Notes: generated by a model not told the origin, from the sequence alone. Shown: positions 8,971-18,957, numbered from the stretch's first letter. The stretch: 19,285 nucleotides of DNA from Tieghemiomyces parasiticus (GCA_027575765.1 JANBPT010000912.1:1-19285), one strand, 5' to 3'. Program-made: numbers and translations.

Positions 8971-8978
8971 TCACGTGA
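8971..8978. promoter_or_regulatory. TCACGTGA E-box palindrome in the divergent promoter
   Basis: This perfect 8-bp palindrome contains CACGTG, the core bound by bHLH factors of the Cbf1/USF type; TCACGTGA is a favoured extended form for Cbf1-like proteins. It sits about 293 bases from the glucosidase II beta start and 304 from the NDUFB8 start, nearly central between the two genes. Confidence 0.5.
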
Positions 8979-9042
8979 CCATTCCCGACTGGCGACCCTA
9001 GCACGCTGCCGCCCATTCTGGTGAGACCATCCATCGCATTAT

Positions 9043-9052
9043 CCCCCCCCCC
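9043..9052 (+). repeat. Homopolymer C10 tract
   Basis: Ten consecutive C on the + strand, about 230 bases upstream of the NDUFB8 start and in its sense direction. Confidence 0.85.
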
Positions 9053-9281
9053 ACTTAACGCCCTTCAGCCCGTCCAGCTTCCCCCACCCCACCACGCCCA
9101 ACCCGCCTAGGCCCTAGACACATCCACGGCTGTCGGCTCGCCTACCACTCCGCCATCTCATTGCGACTACATCGACTTCACCATTGTACTAGTATCCCTA
9201 ACTAGCCCCCACGACTACCCTTAGTCCGGCCTATTTTCTATTCTTCGCTACATTACGACCGCCATTGGCCATCTGTTCCCC

Positions 9282-10123
9282 ATGCGTTCCCTCCGCCTGG
9301 TCCGATCCGCTGCCGCGGCCACCGGTCAGCGGCCGGCGCGCCTGCTGGTCGCCCGTAGCATGGCCACTTCGCTTCCCACATCCAGCCCTAAGCGTTACGG
9401 CGAACATGGCGGCCGTTGGCTGGATCCCGAGCCCCTCACGGGTGACTACCCCAACTTGCCGCAACTCCCCGCTAACGAAAAGCCCCCGCTCGGCTGGGAC
9501 AACATGCAGGACCGCCGCAACTTTGGCGATGTGGTAGGTATTCGGTTGACCTGGACCCCTTTGCATTTGGGATGGTCGTGGTTGGTGGGGCCAGCTAGGG
9601 AGCTCCTGTACGCGACAGAGCCGGTCTCTAACTTTACTTGCTTCCGTTGCCTCTATGCCTCGCCATCGGGACGGCCAAACGCCCAATACAACAGGTCCAA
9701 GAGCAGGACGAAATCCTCGGAGCCTGGGGCCCTACTGTGTACCAGGGCAATACGCGTACGGTGGTGCGCGATTGGCTGTGCTTTTCCGCCTTCATTGGGG
9801 TCATCGCCGGTGTCGCCTACCTGAGCTACCCCAGGGCCCACTTTACTCGTCGCTCGTACCCGTACGGGGGTCTCCACCTGGAACTCGGGGGCGATCCCAA
9901 CAATTTCGAAGACCGGCGCATGGACGTAAGTAATGGTGCCTCCTGGAGACGAGCGGCGGCTGTTCCGTCGGGTGAGGGGCCGAGGCCCGGGCCGGCCGGC
10001 GTTTCCAGAGGCTAAGGCTAACCGATTAACTTGCACTTTCACCCCCACCCGCTGCCCACCTTGACTTCAATGGCAATCTAGGCCCGGTCCCACCAGGATA
10101 TTTTGGATGCCAAGGCCGAGTAG
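9282..10123 (+). CDS. NDUFB8: NADH:ubiquinone oxidoreductase subunit NDUFB8, three exons
   Basis: Exons 9282-9533, 9695-9925 and 10082-10123 join in phase 0 to give 174 aa, close to the family's usual size. Introns are 161 and 156 nt with GTAGGT and GTAAGT donors, CTAAC branch-like sites (9628-9632 and 10018-10022) and ACAG and CTAG acceptors. The protein is an accessory subunit of the membrane arm of mitochondrial complex I. Residues 1 to about 27 are rich in Arg, Ala and Ser with no acidic residue, as expected of a mitochondrial presequence. The family pattern follows: G-D-Y-P-N-L-P near 54-60, D-R-R-N-F-G near 77-82, one membrane helix at about 111-130, then S-Y-P-Y-G-G-L-H-L-E-L-G-G-D-P at 138-152. 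The last exon adds only 13 residues. It is divergent from the glucosidase II beta gene. Confidence 0.92.
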
Positions 10124-10222
10124 GGCTGGTTTCTTGTGAGTCGACCTGGCGCTGGCTGCAACGCGCCAGTATCACCGCCCACCTACGCATTGTTGAATGT
10201 AGGAGCCGACTGGGCCCTGGTT

Positions 10223-10228
10223 AATAAA
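10223..10228 (+). terminator. Polyadenylation signal AATAAA for NDUFB8
   Basis: AATAAA lies about 100 nt after the NDUFB8 stop, inside an A/T-rich patch (about 10220-10240). Strand and spacing fit. Confidence 0.65.
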
Positions 10229-10432
10229 TATATATTAAACATCATTGCACCTATCCACTGCCTGTGTTGCGAAGTATCGTTGCACGGGAGACTCTAAACG
10301 GCCAAGCGCCGTGAGGGATATTCACCCGGGACATAGAACACACGGCTGCAGAGGACGGGGGCGTGTAGATGGCTACTGGCAATGATTGGGTGAAACGTAG
10401 CCTGAGGGTTGTGGTTGATGCAGGAAGGTGCA

Positions 10433-10442
10433 CCCCCCCCCC
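10433..10442 (+). repeat. Homopolymer C10 tract
   Basis: Ten consecutive C on the + strand, about 675 bases upstream of the SPX permease start and in its sense direction. Confidence 0.85.
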
Positions 10443-11117
10443 GCGTCCATCACGACGGGCGTACCAGCCGTCAACCTCCTGCCCACGCTCTCCCGCTAGA
10501 TACCTGGAAAAGCCACAGGACTCGTACGTGCCTCTTAGTGGCCCAGCCGCCTACACCCCTCCCTCCTCCTCCCGGAGAGGTCGTCGCCATATTGGGCAGC
10601 CTTGTCGTTCTCTCGAGGCCTATTCCGCCGCCCTTCGTCACTATACCCGCCGTCCGCTGTGGTGACCGTTGCTTCCTTCCCGCTTAGCTCACCATCACCT
10701 GTGCCGACCTTGTATGCTGCTCGTTGCCCATTGGAAGCATTACATTCCTTTCTACTGCCTTCAGAATTACATCCAGTCTTCTCCCTTCACAGCCACTCCC
10801 CTCATCGCTCATCACTCATCAATACGACCGGTTGTTTGGATGCCCCGTCATTCCTACGTTCCTCTGGGCCCCGCCCCTTTCCTCGTTCTCAACGTCCCTG
10901 GCCCCTAGAATCCTCGGCCGCTCCCATTATTATTTCCGTTCTCTTCGGACTGCCCTTGCCTTATTGCTTCGCAACGGGCCCGTCACAGCCGTCTCCCCCC
11001 TTTAAGATCACACTACTCATTAGCCCGAGCTGCCTTTGCCAGAAGCCCCGCCGCTTGTCCTACCACCCCGGCCTACCGCCACTTAATCCAGCCACTCCCC
11101 TCGTGTAACCGGCTACC

Positions 11118-13541
11118 ATGAAGTTCTCGTCGGCCCTACAGTTTAACTCGGTCCCCGAGTGGGCCGACTACTACCTGGCCTACTCGAACCTCAAGAAGCT
11201 GCTGTACCAGATTGAGAAGGAGGTGTTTACCCCCGTAGCGTACCCGCCCGGGGAAACGGCTCCGTTACGGTCGTCCTTGTCGGACCTACCCGAAGACACT
11301 CACCTCTTGGAGCCCGGTGCCCGGTGTCGCGCCCTGTTCGTGCCCGCTCTCAACATGGAGCTTCAAAAGATCGTCAAATTCTACAATCAAAAGGAAGCCA
11401 CCCTCTACCGCCAGTTCCGCGCCCTACGAGGCGAAGTGGACGATATTGCCTGCGCGGAAAGCGCCCTCATCACTGTCGGTGACGATGACCTCTCCACTGC
11501 GGACACCCCGGCCAGAACCTCGGACGACAAATTCGATACGGAGGACCCATCGGCCAAACTGGCTGCCGGCCCCTCATCCCACGGCGCTCCGACCTCAGAC
11601 GCCACCGCCCGCAACAGCGGGGACGACGACGACAGGTCGCACCAGGATTTTCAGGGTCGCCTGATCAGCAGCGAATCGCACCGTCGCGAACTTGCCGACC
11701 AGACCCGTGACCTCTTCATTCTCCTCAGTGACCTCAAGAGCTACGCTAACCTCAACTTCACGGGGTTCTCCAAGATCTTGAAGAAATACGACAAGGTCAC
11801 CAACAGCAACCTGCGTGACTCGTACATTGACCACACCCTGCGGCCCGCCTACCCGTTCCGTGACGGCACCCGCCGCAAATTGAACCGGCATCTGCTGTCC
11901 CTGCAGCGCATGTACGCCGAATTGGGCCATTTCCCGGACCTGTCTGCCGCCACCAAGGCCCTGTGCGCCTGCCTACGCGAGCAGGTGGTATGGGAGCGCA
12001 ATACAGTCTGGCGTGATATGATCAGCCAGGAGCGCAAGGTGGCCGCCGTTGAGGTTCGCCCGCCCGCCATGGACGCCGCCACCGAACCTGCCATCGGGGA
12101 GGGCCCTGCCTCGTTCCGAAAACGTCTCCCCCCGTTCACTCGTCAGGTGATGGTTGGTCTGGCCTGCACGGCCGTCTTTTTCACCCTCCTCATTGTACCT
12201 ATCTTCCGCAGCCCCGAGGAACAGAACTGCCTCGCCCTGTTAATTTATGTATCCCTACTGTGGGCCACCGAGGCCCTGCCCCTGTTCGTGACAGCTTTTT
12301 TGGTACCGCTTCTGGTGGTATTCTTACGCGTGCTGCGTTCCGCCGGCCCCGACCCGATGCGCTTAGAGGCCCACGAGGCCGCCAAGGAGGTGTTCGCCGC
12401 CATGTTTTCCCCCGTCATCATGCTCCTGCTGGGCGGCTTTTCCATCGCCGCCGCCATGAGCAAGCACAACATCGCCAAGACCATCGCATCCTCCGTTCTC
12501 TCCCTGGCTGGGACCAAACCGAGCACCGTCCTGCTCATGAACATGCTGGTGGCCACGGTGGCCAGTATGCTCATCAGTAACGTGGCCGCCCCCGTTCTGT
12601 GCTTCTCCCTGATTCAGCCCATCCTGCGCACCTTGCCCCCGGGTAGCCCCTTCGCGCGCTGCCTCATCATCGGTATCGCCATGGCGTCCAACGTGGGCGG
12701 CATGTCGTCGCCCATCAGCTCGCCCCAGAACGCCATCGCCCTAGAAATTATGAAGCCCGAGGTGACCTGGCTCCAGTGGTTCGGAATTGCGCTGCCCGTG
12801 GCGATACTGATCGACTTTTTGGTGTGGACGTTCCTTCTCCTCATCTACCGCCCGGCCAATTCCACACCGGCCGTCCACCAGGCGCGCTTCACTCGCGAGC
12901 CCTTTACCTACAAGCAGTGGTCCATCGTCCTGCTCACGGCCATGACGATCGCACTGTGGTGCGTCGAGTCGCTGATCCACAGCTTCGTTGGCCACATGGG
13001 CGTTATTGCCATCCTTCCACTCCTCGTCTTGTTCGGTACCGGTCTGCTGACCAAGGAGGACTTTAACAATTTCTTGTGGACCACCATCATGCTGGCCATG
13101 GGCGGCATCGCCCTGGGCCGGGCCGTGCAGTCCTCGGGCCTCCTGCATACTGTGGCAACCCTAATTCAGGGTGGCATCGACGGCTACTCCCTATTTAGTA
13201 TCTACGTGATTTTCTGTGGCCTCATGCTACTCGTGGCCACGTTTATCTCCCACACAGTCGGTGCGTCCATCATTCTACCCGTTGTCAATGGGGTAGGCCT
13301 GACCCTGCCCAGCGGCCACGCCCGCCTTCTGGTGTTCGGTTCCACCCTCATGTGCTCGGGTGCTATGGGGCTGCCCGTTTCGGGCTTTCCCAACATGACG
13401 GCCATCATGATGGAGGATGAGACGGGTAAACCGTACGTGACCACCAAGGACTTCCTGGTGGCCGGTGTCCCGTCTAGTATTTTGGCTTTTATGGTCGTCG
13501 CTACGGTGGGCTACGGACTTTGCACGGCCTTTGGCCTCTAA
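11118..13541 (+). CDS. SPX-domain low-affinity phosphate permease (PHO87/PHO90/PHO91 type)
   Basis: A single-exon 807-aa gene starting M-K-F-S-S-A-L-Q-F-N, the typical SPX opening. The SPX domain (about 1-300) has its first helices at 1-35, K-F-Y-N-Q-K-E at 87-93 and the K-I-L-K-K-Y-D-K cluster at 219-226, which in this family binds inositol polyphosphates and so reports phosphate status. Residues 120-185 are an acidic, Ser/Thr-rich spacer inside it. From about 345 the protein is a multi-span anion permease of the DASS/SLC13 type. Conserved blocks include S-N-V-A-A-P-V at 487-493, G-G-M-S-S-P-I-S-S-P-Q-N at 527-538, S-H-T-V-G-A at 711-716 and G-L-P-V-S-G-F-P-N at 751-759. The yeast homologues (about 880-920 aa) import phosphate at the plasma membrane (PHO87, PHO90) or export it from the vacuole (PHO91); which applies here cannot be told. 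Unlike most neighbours it has no intron. Confidence 0.95.
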   Translation: MKFSSALQFNSVPEWADYYLAYSNLKKLLYQIEKEVFTPVAYPPGETAPLRSSLSDLPEDTHLLEPGARCRALFVPALNMELQKIVKFYNQKEATLYRQFRALRGEVDDIACAESALITVGDDDLSTADTPARTSDDKFDTEDPSAKLAAGPSSHGAPTSDATARNSGDDDDRSHQDFQGRLISSESHRRELADQTRDLFILLSDLKSYANLNFTGFSKILKKYDKVTNSNLRDSYIDHTLRPAYPFRDGTRRKLNRHLLSLQRMYAELGHFPDLSAATKALCACLREQVVWERNTVWRDMISQERKVAAVEVRPPAMDAATEPAIGEGPASFRKRLPPFTRQVMVGLACTAVFFTLLIVPIFRSPEEQNCLALLIYVSLLWATEALPLFVTAFLVPLLVVFLRVLRSAGPDPMRLEAHEAAKEVFAAMFSPVIMLLLGGFSIAAAMSKHNIAKTIASSVLSLAGTKPSTVLLMNMLVATVASMLISNVAAPVLCFSLIQPILRTLPPGSPFARCLIIGIAMASNVGGMSSPISSPQNAIALEIMKPEVTWLQWFGIALPVAILIDFLVWTFLLLIYRPANSTPAVHQARFTREPFTYKQWSIVLLTAMTIALWCVESLIHSFVGHMGVIAILPLLVLFGTGLLTKEDFNNFLWTTIMLAMGGIALGRAVQSSGLLHTVATLIQGGIDGYSLFSIYVIFCGLMLLVATFISHTVGASIILPVVNGVGLTLPSGHARLLVFGSTLMCSGAMGLPVSGFPNMTAIMMEDETGKPYVTTKDFLVAGVPSSILAFMVVATVGYGLCTAFGL

Positions 13542-14960
13542 CATTCTGACATTATAGTCAACCGGTGATTTCGGGCAAAGTGAGCAGGGTTAATCAACAT
13601 CATGTTGGCCTTGGTAGTCGCCATCATTATCTTTCAATGCCATCAGTTCTTACCATTAAACCGACCCAAAGGTCTCTGTAATGAGACTGATCAGTGTGAT
13701 GCGTACCGTTCTACGCAGCCTGGTATCCTTCTCAACAAGCCCGCCGGCGCGAACTATAAAAACGTTAAGAATAAGGAGCTGGAGGCGGGGATTCCGAAAA
13801 ACCAAACGGAAGTTAAATCGGATAACTACCCTCGTAGGGAAGTTAACAAAAGTCAGCAATGTACGGACGACCAAAGGTACTATCAATAGGTGGTTACGAA
13901 ACACGAAGAATATAGTTTTACTAGCGAATAGTTTAAGACATATATGAGATTATAGGTAAAAAAATCTGTCGGACCTTGCATTAGGTACTTGGGTCCGGAT
14001 TATCTAGTCCGCAGGTCATAAATGATGTACGCCCTCTTAGGTGCCGTCTTTGCATGGCCTTTCCGTTTGGTACCTCTTCCCCGGGGGGTCGCCATCCTGG
14101 TGTTTCGTACTTGAGAATTTTTCCAGCTATAGTTGTGACCTCCTATAAACCTTCCTGAGTCGAAGCCAGGGTTGGCATCACATCAGAATAAGGGCATCTA
14201 CCAAGATGATGGTATCCATCACATGGATCAGGAAGATTTGTTAACCCTACTTTGTTCTGATTTGGAAAAACCCCGTAATCAACCTCTTGCCAGTAGGCAA
14301 GATACTCGGCGGTCATTTCTCGCTGTCGAGTACCTTATATTTTTTACCCTAGAAAGTACTTGGCAGTGATGGCGAAACCATAGTAACTTGACTGACATTT
14401 ACCGCGATGAAATCGGCCGTCACTTCACGTTTGGCCGCCTTGGAAAAGGCTTGGTTTAATTTATTGGATGTAGTAAATGGGCGAAAAAAATGACTCCTTA
14501 TAGGTTGGTACTCTTTGTTGTACCCTGTTCATCAACAACCGTTGGAAATTCTTATGGTGTTTTCAGAGGTGGGGGGGACTCCTGGTAGGCCTTGAAAGAG
14601 CAAACTCGGCAGTGGTACCAAATCGATAACGTAGTAGCTGATAGACCCGGCATCAGAGCCAGATAAAATATAATCAACAGGTGAGCGGTCGGATCAGCGA
14701 ACGGTAATGATTAATTAGATCTATGGAGGAAAGAATATAGAGACCAGGTCTGGTGGAGTGGAGCCCCCGCCCCGACGCAATTCTGGGATGAGGATAACTG
14801 CAGAGGCCCATAAGGCCTTTGGGTTTTGCGCAATACTGAGGGTGACGATGACGTAGGGCCTGTAGTGATCCGGCGTAGATTCAGGTGTCGAAGATAGTGA
14901 CAATAAAAAATTGGCGGGGAAAGGGACCCACCGGGAGGGGTTCGGATGGATGATGCGAAT
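13542..14960. other. AT-richer intergenic stretch between convergent genes
   Basis: About 1.4 kb between the 3' ends of the SPX permease (+) and the MATE gene (-). From about 13550 to 14700 the sequence is clearly richer in A and T than the rest of the window, with runs such as AAAAAAA near 13959-13964. No supported gene is visible. One ATG frame, 13602-13889 on + (95 aa), opens with a hydrophobic segment but lacks the neighbours' GC-ending codons. No terminal repeats or transposase were recognised. Confidence 0.5.
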
Positions 14961-16816
14961 TTATACGCGGGCGACGGGCTCGGATACGTCCTCGTTGACA
15001 CGCTTGCGGCACTTTTCAACCTCCAGATCCCAGTCGGTGTGGAGATAGAAATAAATGGAGGCACAGGAGGATGCAAAAACACCCAGACATAGGCCGACCC
15101 AGATACCAAGGATACCCAGGTTGCGGAAGAATCCCAAGTAAAACCCGAGAGGCAGGCCCACGACGTAGTAGGCAGCAAGGCAGAGAAGGGCACCCAATTT
15201 TTGGCGCCCCTGACCGCGGAACACCCCGCCAAGGACGCAACCGATTCCATCGCATACCTGAAATAGCGCAGCGATCACCATCAAGTCGCTCACCATGGCA
15301 ATTACTGTAGCGTTGCTGGTAAAGACCCGGCCCCACCAGGGGCCCACTAGCACAAAGAAGAGCGAGTTGCCTAGGCCTAGCACCACGGCGAAGACGAAGG
15401 CAACGAAGCAGGCCAACTGGGCAGCCACGGGTCGGTTGGCGCCCAGAAGATTCCCCACACGGTTACTACACGCTACGCCCACGCCCTGTGGGATTTGGTA
15501 GCTGAAGGCAGTGGTAGTCATGATGACGGACTGGGCGGCCAGAGGGGCGTTCCCAAAGTACGATACCGCGAGGGCGACACATTCGAAGGCCCACCATTCA
15601 GTGCAGATCATGAGCACGCCAGGCAGGCCGAGGCGCAGGAACTGGCCGAGCTTGGTGAAGGCCTTCCAGGACCAGCCGCCCCAGGCCTGGTACCCGTCAA
15701 TGTAGGCGGTGTACAGGCACAGCAGGATGAACATGAGCCAGTAGGAGATGCTGGTGGCCAGTGGGGCCCCAATGAAGCCTAGGGCCACGGGCTCCCACCA
15801 CACCAGGGCGTAGTTGAGGGCCATGTTCAGCGGGGCAACGAAGCACAGCACCAGGGTGCTGGCGTGCATGATACCTGAGCTCCGCAGCATTGAGGTTACC
15901 ACGTAATTGGTACGGTAGGAAGCCGGTAGGCAATACGCAGGAAGGAGGGTTGGGTTAGACACAAAAGTGAAAAGGACATCCATTGTCGTGAGGGTCCTCA
16001 CACCAAAGATATAATGACAGAGCAGGGCTGCCCAGCTCGGAGATGGGCCCGGCCGCTGCGAAACCAGCCAACGCCCACCTGCATTGTTAAGCACTTACCC
16101 TGCGCCTGAAGAAATCGCTTGACACACTCAAACAGTAGGCCCGGTAGGCAGCCCAACATCTGATAGCGGAGGTACACCCCGGAGAGGTGTGCGATGTCGG
16201 GGTCCTGGTGGGCAAGGAGGAGTATGGCTTCACTGTGCCACCACAGCAGGACGATAGGGATGTGGCAGGCGGTAATGACAATGATGCCGCGCTGAAGATA
16301 GGTGCCGACCACATGGAGGTCCTGGGTGCCCGTAAACGACTGGGAGCACAAGGTGTCGAGGGCAGTGGCGAGCCCTATGCCGACAGCCCAGCCGGTGATG
16401 CTGGCAAACATGGAGGCCAGTGCCGCGGCGGCCAGCTCGTTCGCACCTAGGTGGCCCAGGGAGAACACGCTGGCGACGTTGACAGAGTACTGAAGGAGGT
16501 AGGCGAATACTACCGGATAGGTTAGCCGGGCTAGTAATGCGGTCTCCCGGCGGTAGCTATCCCAGGTAAACCAGGCGGGCCAGGGGCGGTCGGAAGTCGT
16601 CAGGGGGTTGTCCTCGCTATGGACGGTGGGTGACCTATCACCGGGGCGCGAACAGGCTTCGCCCTGACCGATCGACCGATACGGGTCGAACGGGCGAGAA
16701 GGGAGTAGGGCGTCGGTCTCGTTCGGGACCTGGCCGTTGTGGTCCACAGCGTAGACGGACCCGGGGGGCTCGGCTACGCCAGGAGGTTCAGCCAGACGCT
16801 GGTCGGGAGTCGCCAT
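14961..16816 (-). CDS. MATE-family multidrug/toxin efflux transporter, two exons
   Basis: Exon 1 is 16816-16099 and exon 2 is 15874-14961 on the minus strand, giving 543 aa. The intron (15875-16098, 224 nt) has GTAAGT, a CTAAC-like branch site and a CTCAG acceptor. Splicing restores R-F-L-Q-A-Q-G-I-M-H-A-S-T across the junction, the form expected in fungal MATE proteins. MATE carriers export organic cations or other solutes in exchange for H+ or Na+. A polar N-terminus of about 90 residues precedes the twelve-helix region. Typical blocks are A-L-D-T-L-C-S-Q-S-F near 152-161 and a C-terminal T-D-W-D-L-E-V-E-K-C signature shared with yeast ERC1-like members. E-T-D-A-L-L at 33-38 fits an acidic dileucine sorting motif, suggesting but not proving vacuolar delivery. 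The frame upstream of ATG 16816 reaches only a TTG. The substrate is unknown. Confidence 0.93.
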
Positions 16817-17245
16817 GGGGGTGAGGAGGGTGGAGCACCAGTCGGGCGGCAGTAAGGCCAAGGAATCGGAATGCGCTTCAAGGAATGACGAGTCCGTCGG
16901 CGGTGGGGCTATCTGGAAGGTGAGTAGAGACCAGCGCTGACGGTGAGCGTTGTCCGCTGGTGAAGATAGGGAGGGAGGCGTGTGGCACCAGGAGTGACCA
17001 ACAGGTCAAGTGCAGACTCTTCCTTAGAGTCTAACGGATAGCAGCGGGGCGTACTGGCTGGCTAGAGACAGCGGGAGGGGGACAGCATGCAGAAGCTAAA
17101 TAAGCATGAGCAGGCGAGTGAGAGAGTGTGCAGCTGTGCGGCAGGGAGGCCGTGGCGGAGACCAGAACTGCATGCGGTGGCGCTCAGGGTGCGGAGGCGT
17201 ATGAAAAGATCGTGAGGTGGATGGCGACCGAGGTGTGCAGCGTGT

Positions 17246-17259
17246 GGGGGGGGGGGGGG
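17246..17259 (-). repeat. Homopolymer C14 tract (minus strand)
   Basis: Fourteen consecutive G on the + strand, the longest homopolymer in the window, about 430 bases upstream of the MATE start. It reads as poly-C in the sense of that gene. Confidence 0.85.
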
Positions 17260-18936
17260 CAGAGGGAGTATAAAGATTAATCCCTGGGGACACTAGGCCA
17301 GAACTGGGCACAAGAAAAAAAAAACTGTAGATGATCCCTTAGTGGCTAATACGATTGGTTCGAGCAACGAAATGGAATGCGTCTATTCGTATACCCCGCA
17401 AGCAAATTTTGGGCAAATCTAAACGCCTGAAAAGAGGGGGCGTGGGACGGGGCGGTGGGGTCCCACAAGGATTTCGTAAGAAACAGACGAAAGGCCGATG
17501 GTGTCCGGATATCGACCCCATGTACTGATCTGGAGGCGAGTCACAAAGTACACAAGGCGTGCGCGCGTGAGCGGAGACGAGGAGTTCAGACCCGCCGCAC
17601 GGTCCGGTTTGCTTTGGCCTCGTGGAGCCTGGGCCGGTGATGCGGGACGGTGGGAATCAACCAACTCTCGGAGGCGCACAATGCCCAGTCGCCGGTAGTC
17701 TGTACGACAGAGTAGCAGGGGCTAGGTGTAACCGTGGAGTGCAGAAGTTGGATTGCACGGTGCAGGGCGCAATTAGAAGCGGTGCGGGATGCGGCGAGCC
17801 TAAAAGAAACGTCAAGGCCGGGGTTCAAGGTGGCGGACTGGCTATGTATAGGAGAAGAGAGGCGACGATCAGGGAGGGAAGGTAGCCCTGCCAAGAGCAA
17901 TATCATACCAGCAATACCCGCGGCAAACTGTCAGCCCTGCTGACCGTATTAAATACCTCCAACGTGGACAGGCTGGCCTGGACGATCAAGAGCCTGCAAC
18001 CACGAAGGGTCTACCAGCCCTGCACGGGGATCGTTTCCCGGACTTCTTCCCCCCACACCGACGAAGAGGCTGCACTAGGCAGGACTGTCGTCGGTTTCAC
18101 CATGCCTTCCTCCGACCGTCATTTACGCGTCACCTCAAGTCATGCCGCCGACCCCTTGCTGCACAACGTCCGGAAATGGCAGCAAGGGCCGTCACTTCCT
18201 CCTACCCTTCGGCTGGAGGAGAAAGGGGGGGGATCGTGTAGGCTGGCGGGTGAAGACCATGGTGATGCAACGGTGGCCTCCACTATCTTTCTGACCAGAA
18301 TGGTGGTCGGGAGACGATGGTCATTGGGTTGTTTCATTCGCAAGTGTACCGGGCCACCACGCCTCGCCACTGTCCGATGATCTCCCCGTCGCTTGCTCGA
18401 ACCCTGTGCGTGCCGCAGTTGCGAGAACCCCGGGATGTGGTGCATGGCAGGACATGGACGGCAAAAGTGGCATTTCGAAGCCCGCCGGTATGTCCGTTTA
18501 ATACAATGGGTGGCGCCGGAACGACGCGGTGCCAATCTTGCTGCGGATTATCGTTTCGGTTCGCCATGTAAAAGTAGCCCGTACGTCTGACTTGATATTG
18601 TTTATTAAACTTTAGAGAGACCGCGGTTATATGGGGAATCTGAGCACAGCACAAAAAGGAGCTGGAGGTAGTGTCTCGTCACACGCCATTGACTTGGCTG
18701 GCCCTATAAACGGCTAGCAAGGGACGTACACCCCCTAGTCGGTGGCAGGAAGAGGGAGCGAAGCGCCCAGCCGAAGGGACTCTCATCTTGAATACACCTA
18801 TAGCGTATCCGCCGTCGACGAACTAGTACAGTTATGGTCCAGAAGGACCGTGTGTCCCACATCGGCAGTACACTGATGTCGCGCCCCGCCGGCCACCTAT
18901 AACGCCAGTCGTGTATGGTAGTTTTATATTTATATA

Positions 18937-18957
18937 GATGAGAGCGAGAGAGAGACA
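18937..18957 (+). repeat. GA-rich microsatellite-like patch
   Basis: A short purine tract of mostly GA units follows an A/T-only patch (about 18922-18936). It is imperfect and short. No function is implied. Confidence 0.5.

Larger units (their letters stand above)
8679..9281. promoter_or_regulatory. Shared divergent promoter region (PRKCSH / NDUFB8)
   Basis: The two start codons point away from each other across 603 bases, so both promoters must lie here. No supported gene is visible inside; the overlapping frames at 8717-9034 are compositional. The region holds a G-run repeat next to the glucosidase gene, a TCACGTGA palindrome near the middle, and a C10 tract (9043-9052) followed by C/T-rich sequence on the NDUFB8 side. 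Confidence 0.7.
10124..11117. other. Intergenic region: NDUFB8 3' UTR and pyrimidine-rich leader of the SPX permease
   Basis: No supported gene. From about 10430 to the ATG at 11118 the + strand is C/T-rich. That keeps frames such as 10602-11108 open by composition, with Ser/Pro/Leu-rich translations and no ATG start. I see no CACGTG (Pho4-type) site in this stretch. The C10 tract at 10433-10442 is listed separately. Confidence 0.55.

Noticed and set aside
10602..11108. 168-codon + strand frame just before the SPX permease
   Set aside because: It starts at TTG, and its Ser/Pro/Leu-rich translation reflects the pyrimidine-rich leader. It ends 9 bases before the real ATG.
13970..13997. 6-bp inverted repeat CGGACC/GGTCCG as a hairpin terminator
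   Set aside because: The stem is short, the loop is 16 bases, and eukaryotic genes do not use such terminators. It is expected by chance.
14172..14369. Possible reverse-transcriptase remnant (Y-Q-D-D-like motif)
   Set aside because: Only the short Y-x-D-D pattern fits. The neighbouring RT blocks are missing, it starts at TTG, and there are no repeats around it.
17351..17366. tRNA B-box-like GGTTCGAGC (also near 17820 and 19254)
   Set aside because: The consensus ends wrongly, and no A box or cloverleaf could be built around any of them.
17964..18380. 138-codon + strand frame
   Set aside because: It starts at GTG, has no domain or biased codon use, and competes with equally long frames on both strands.
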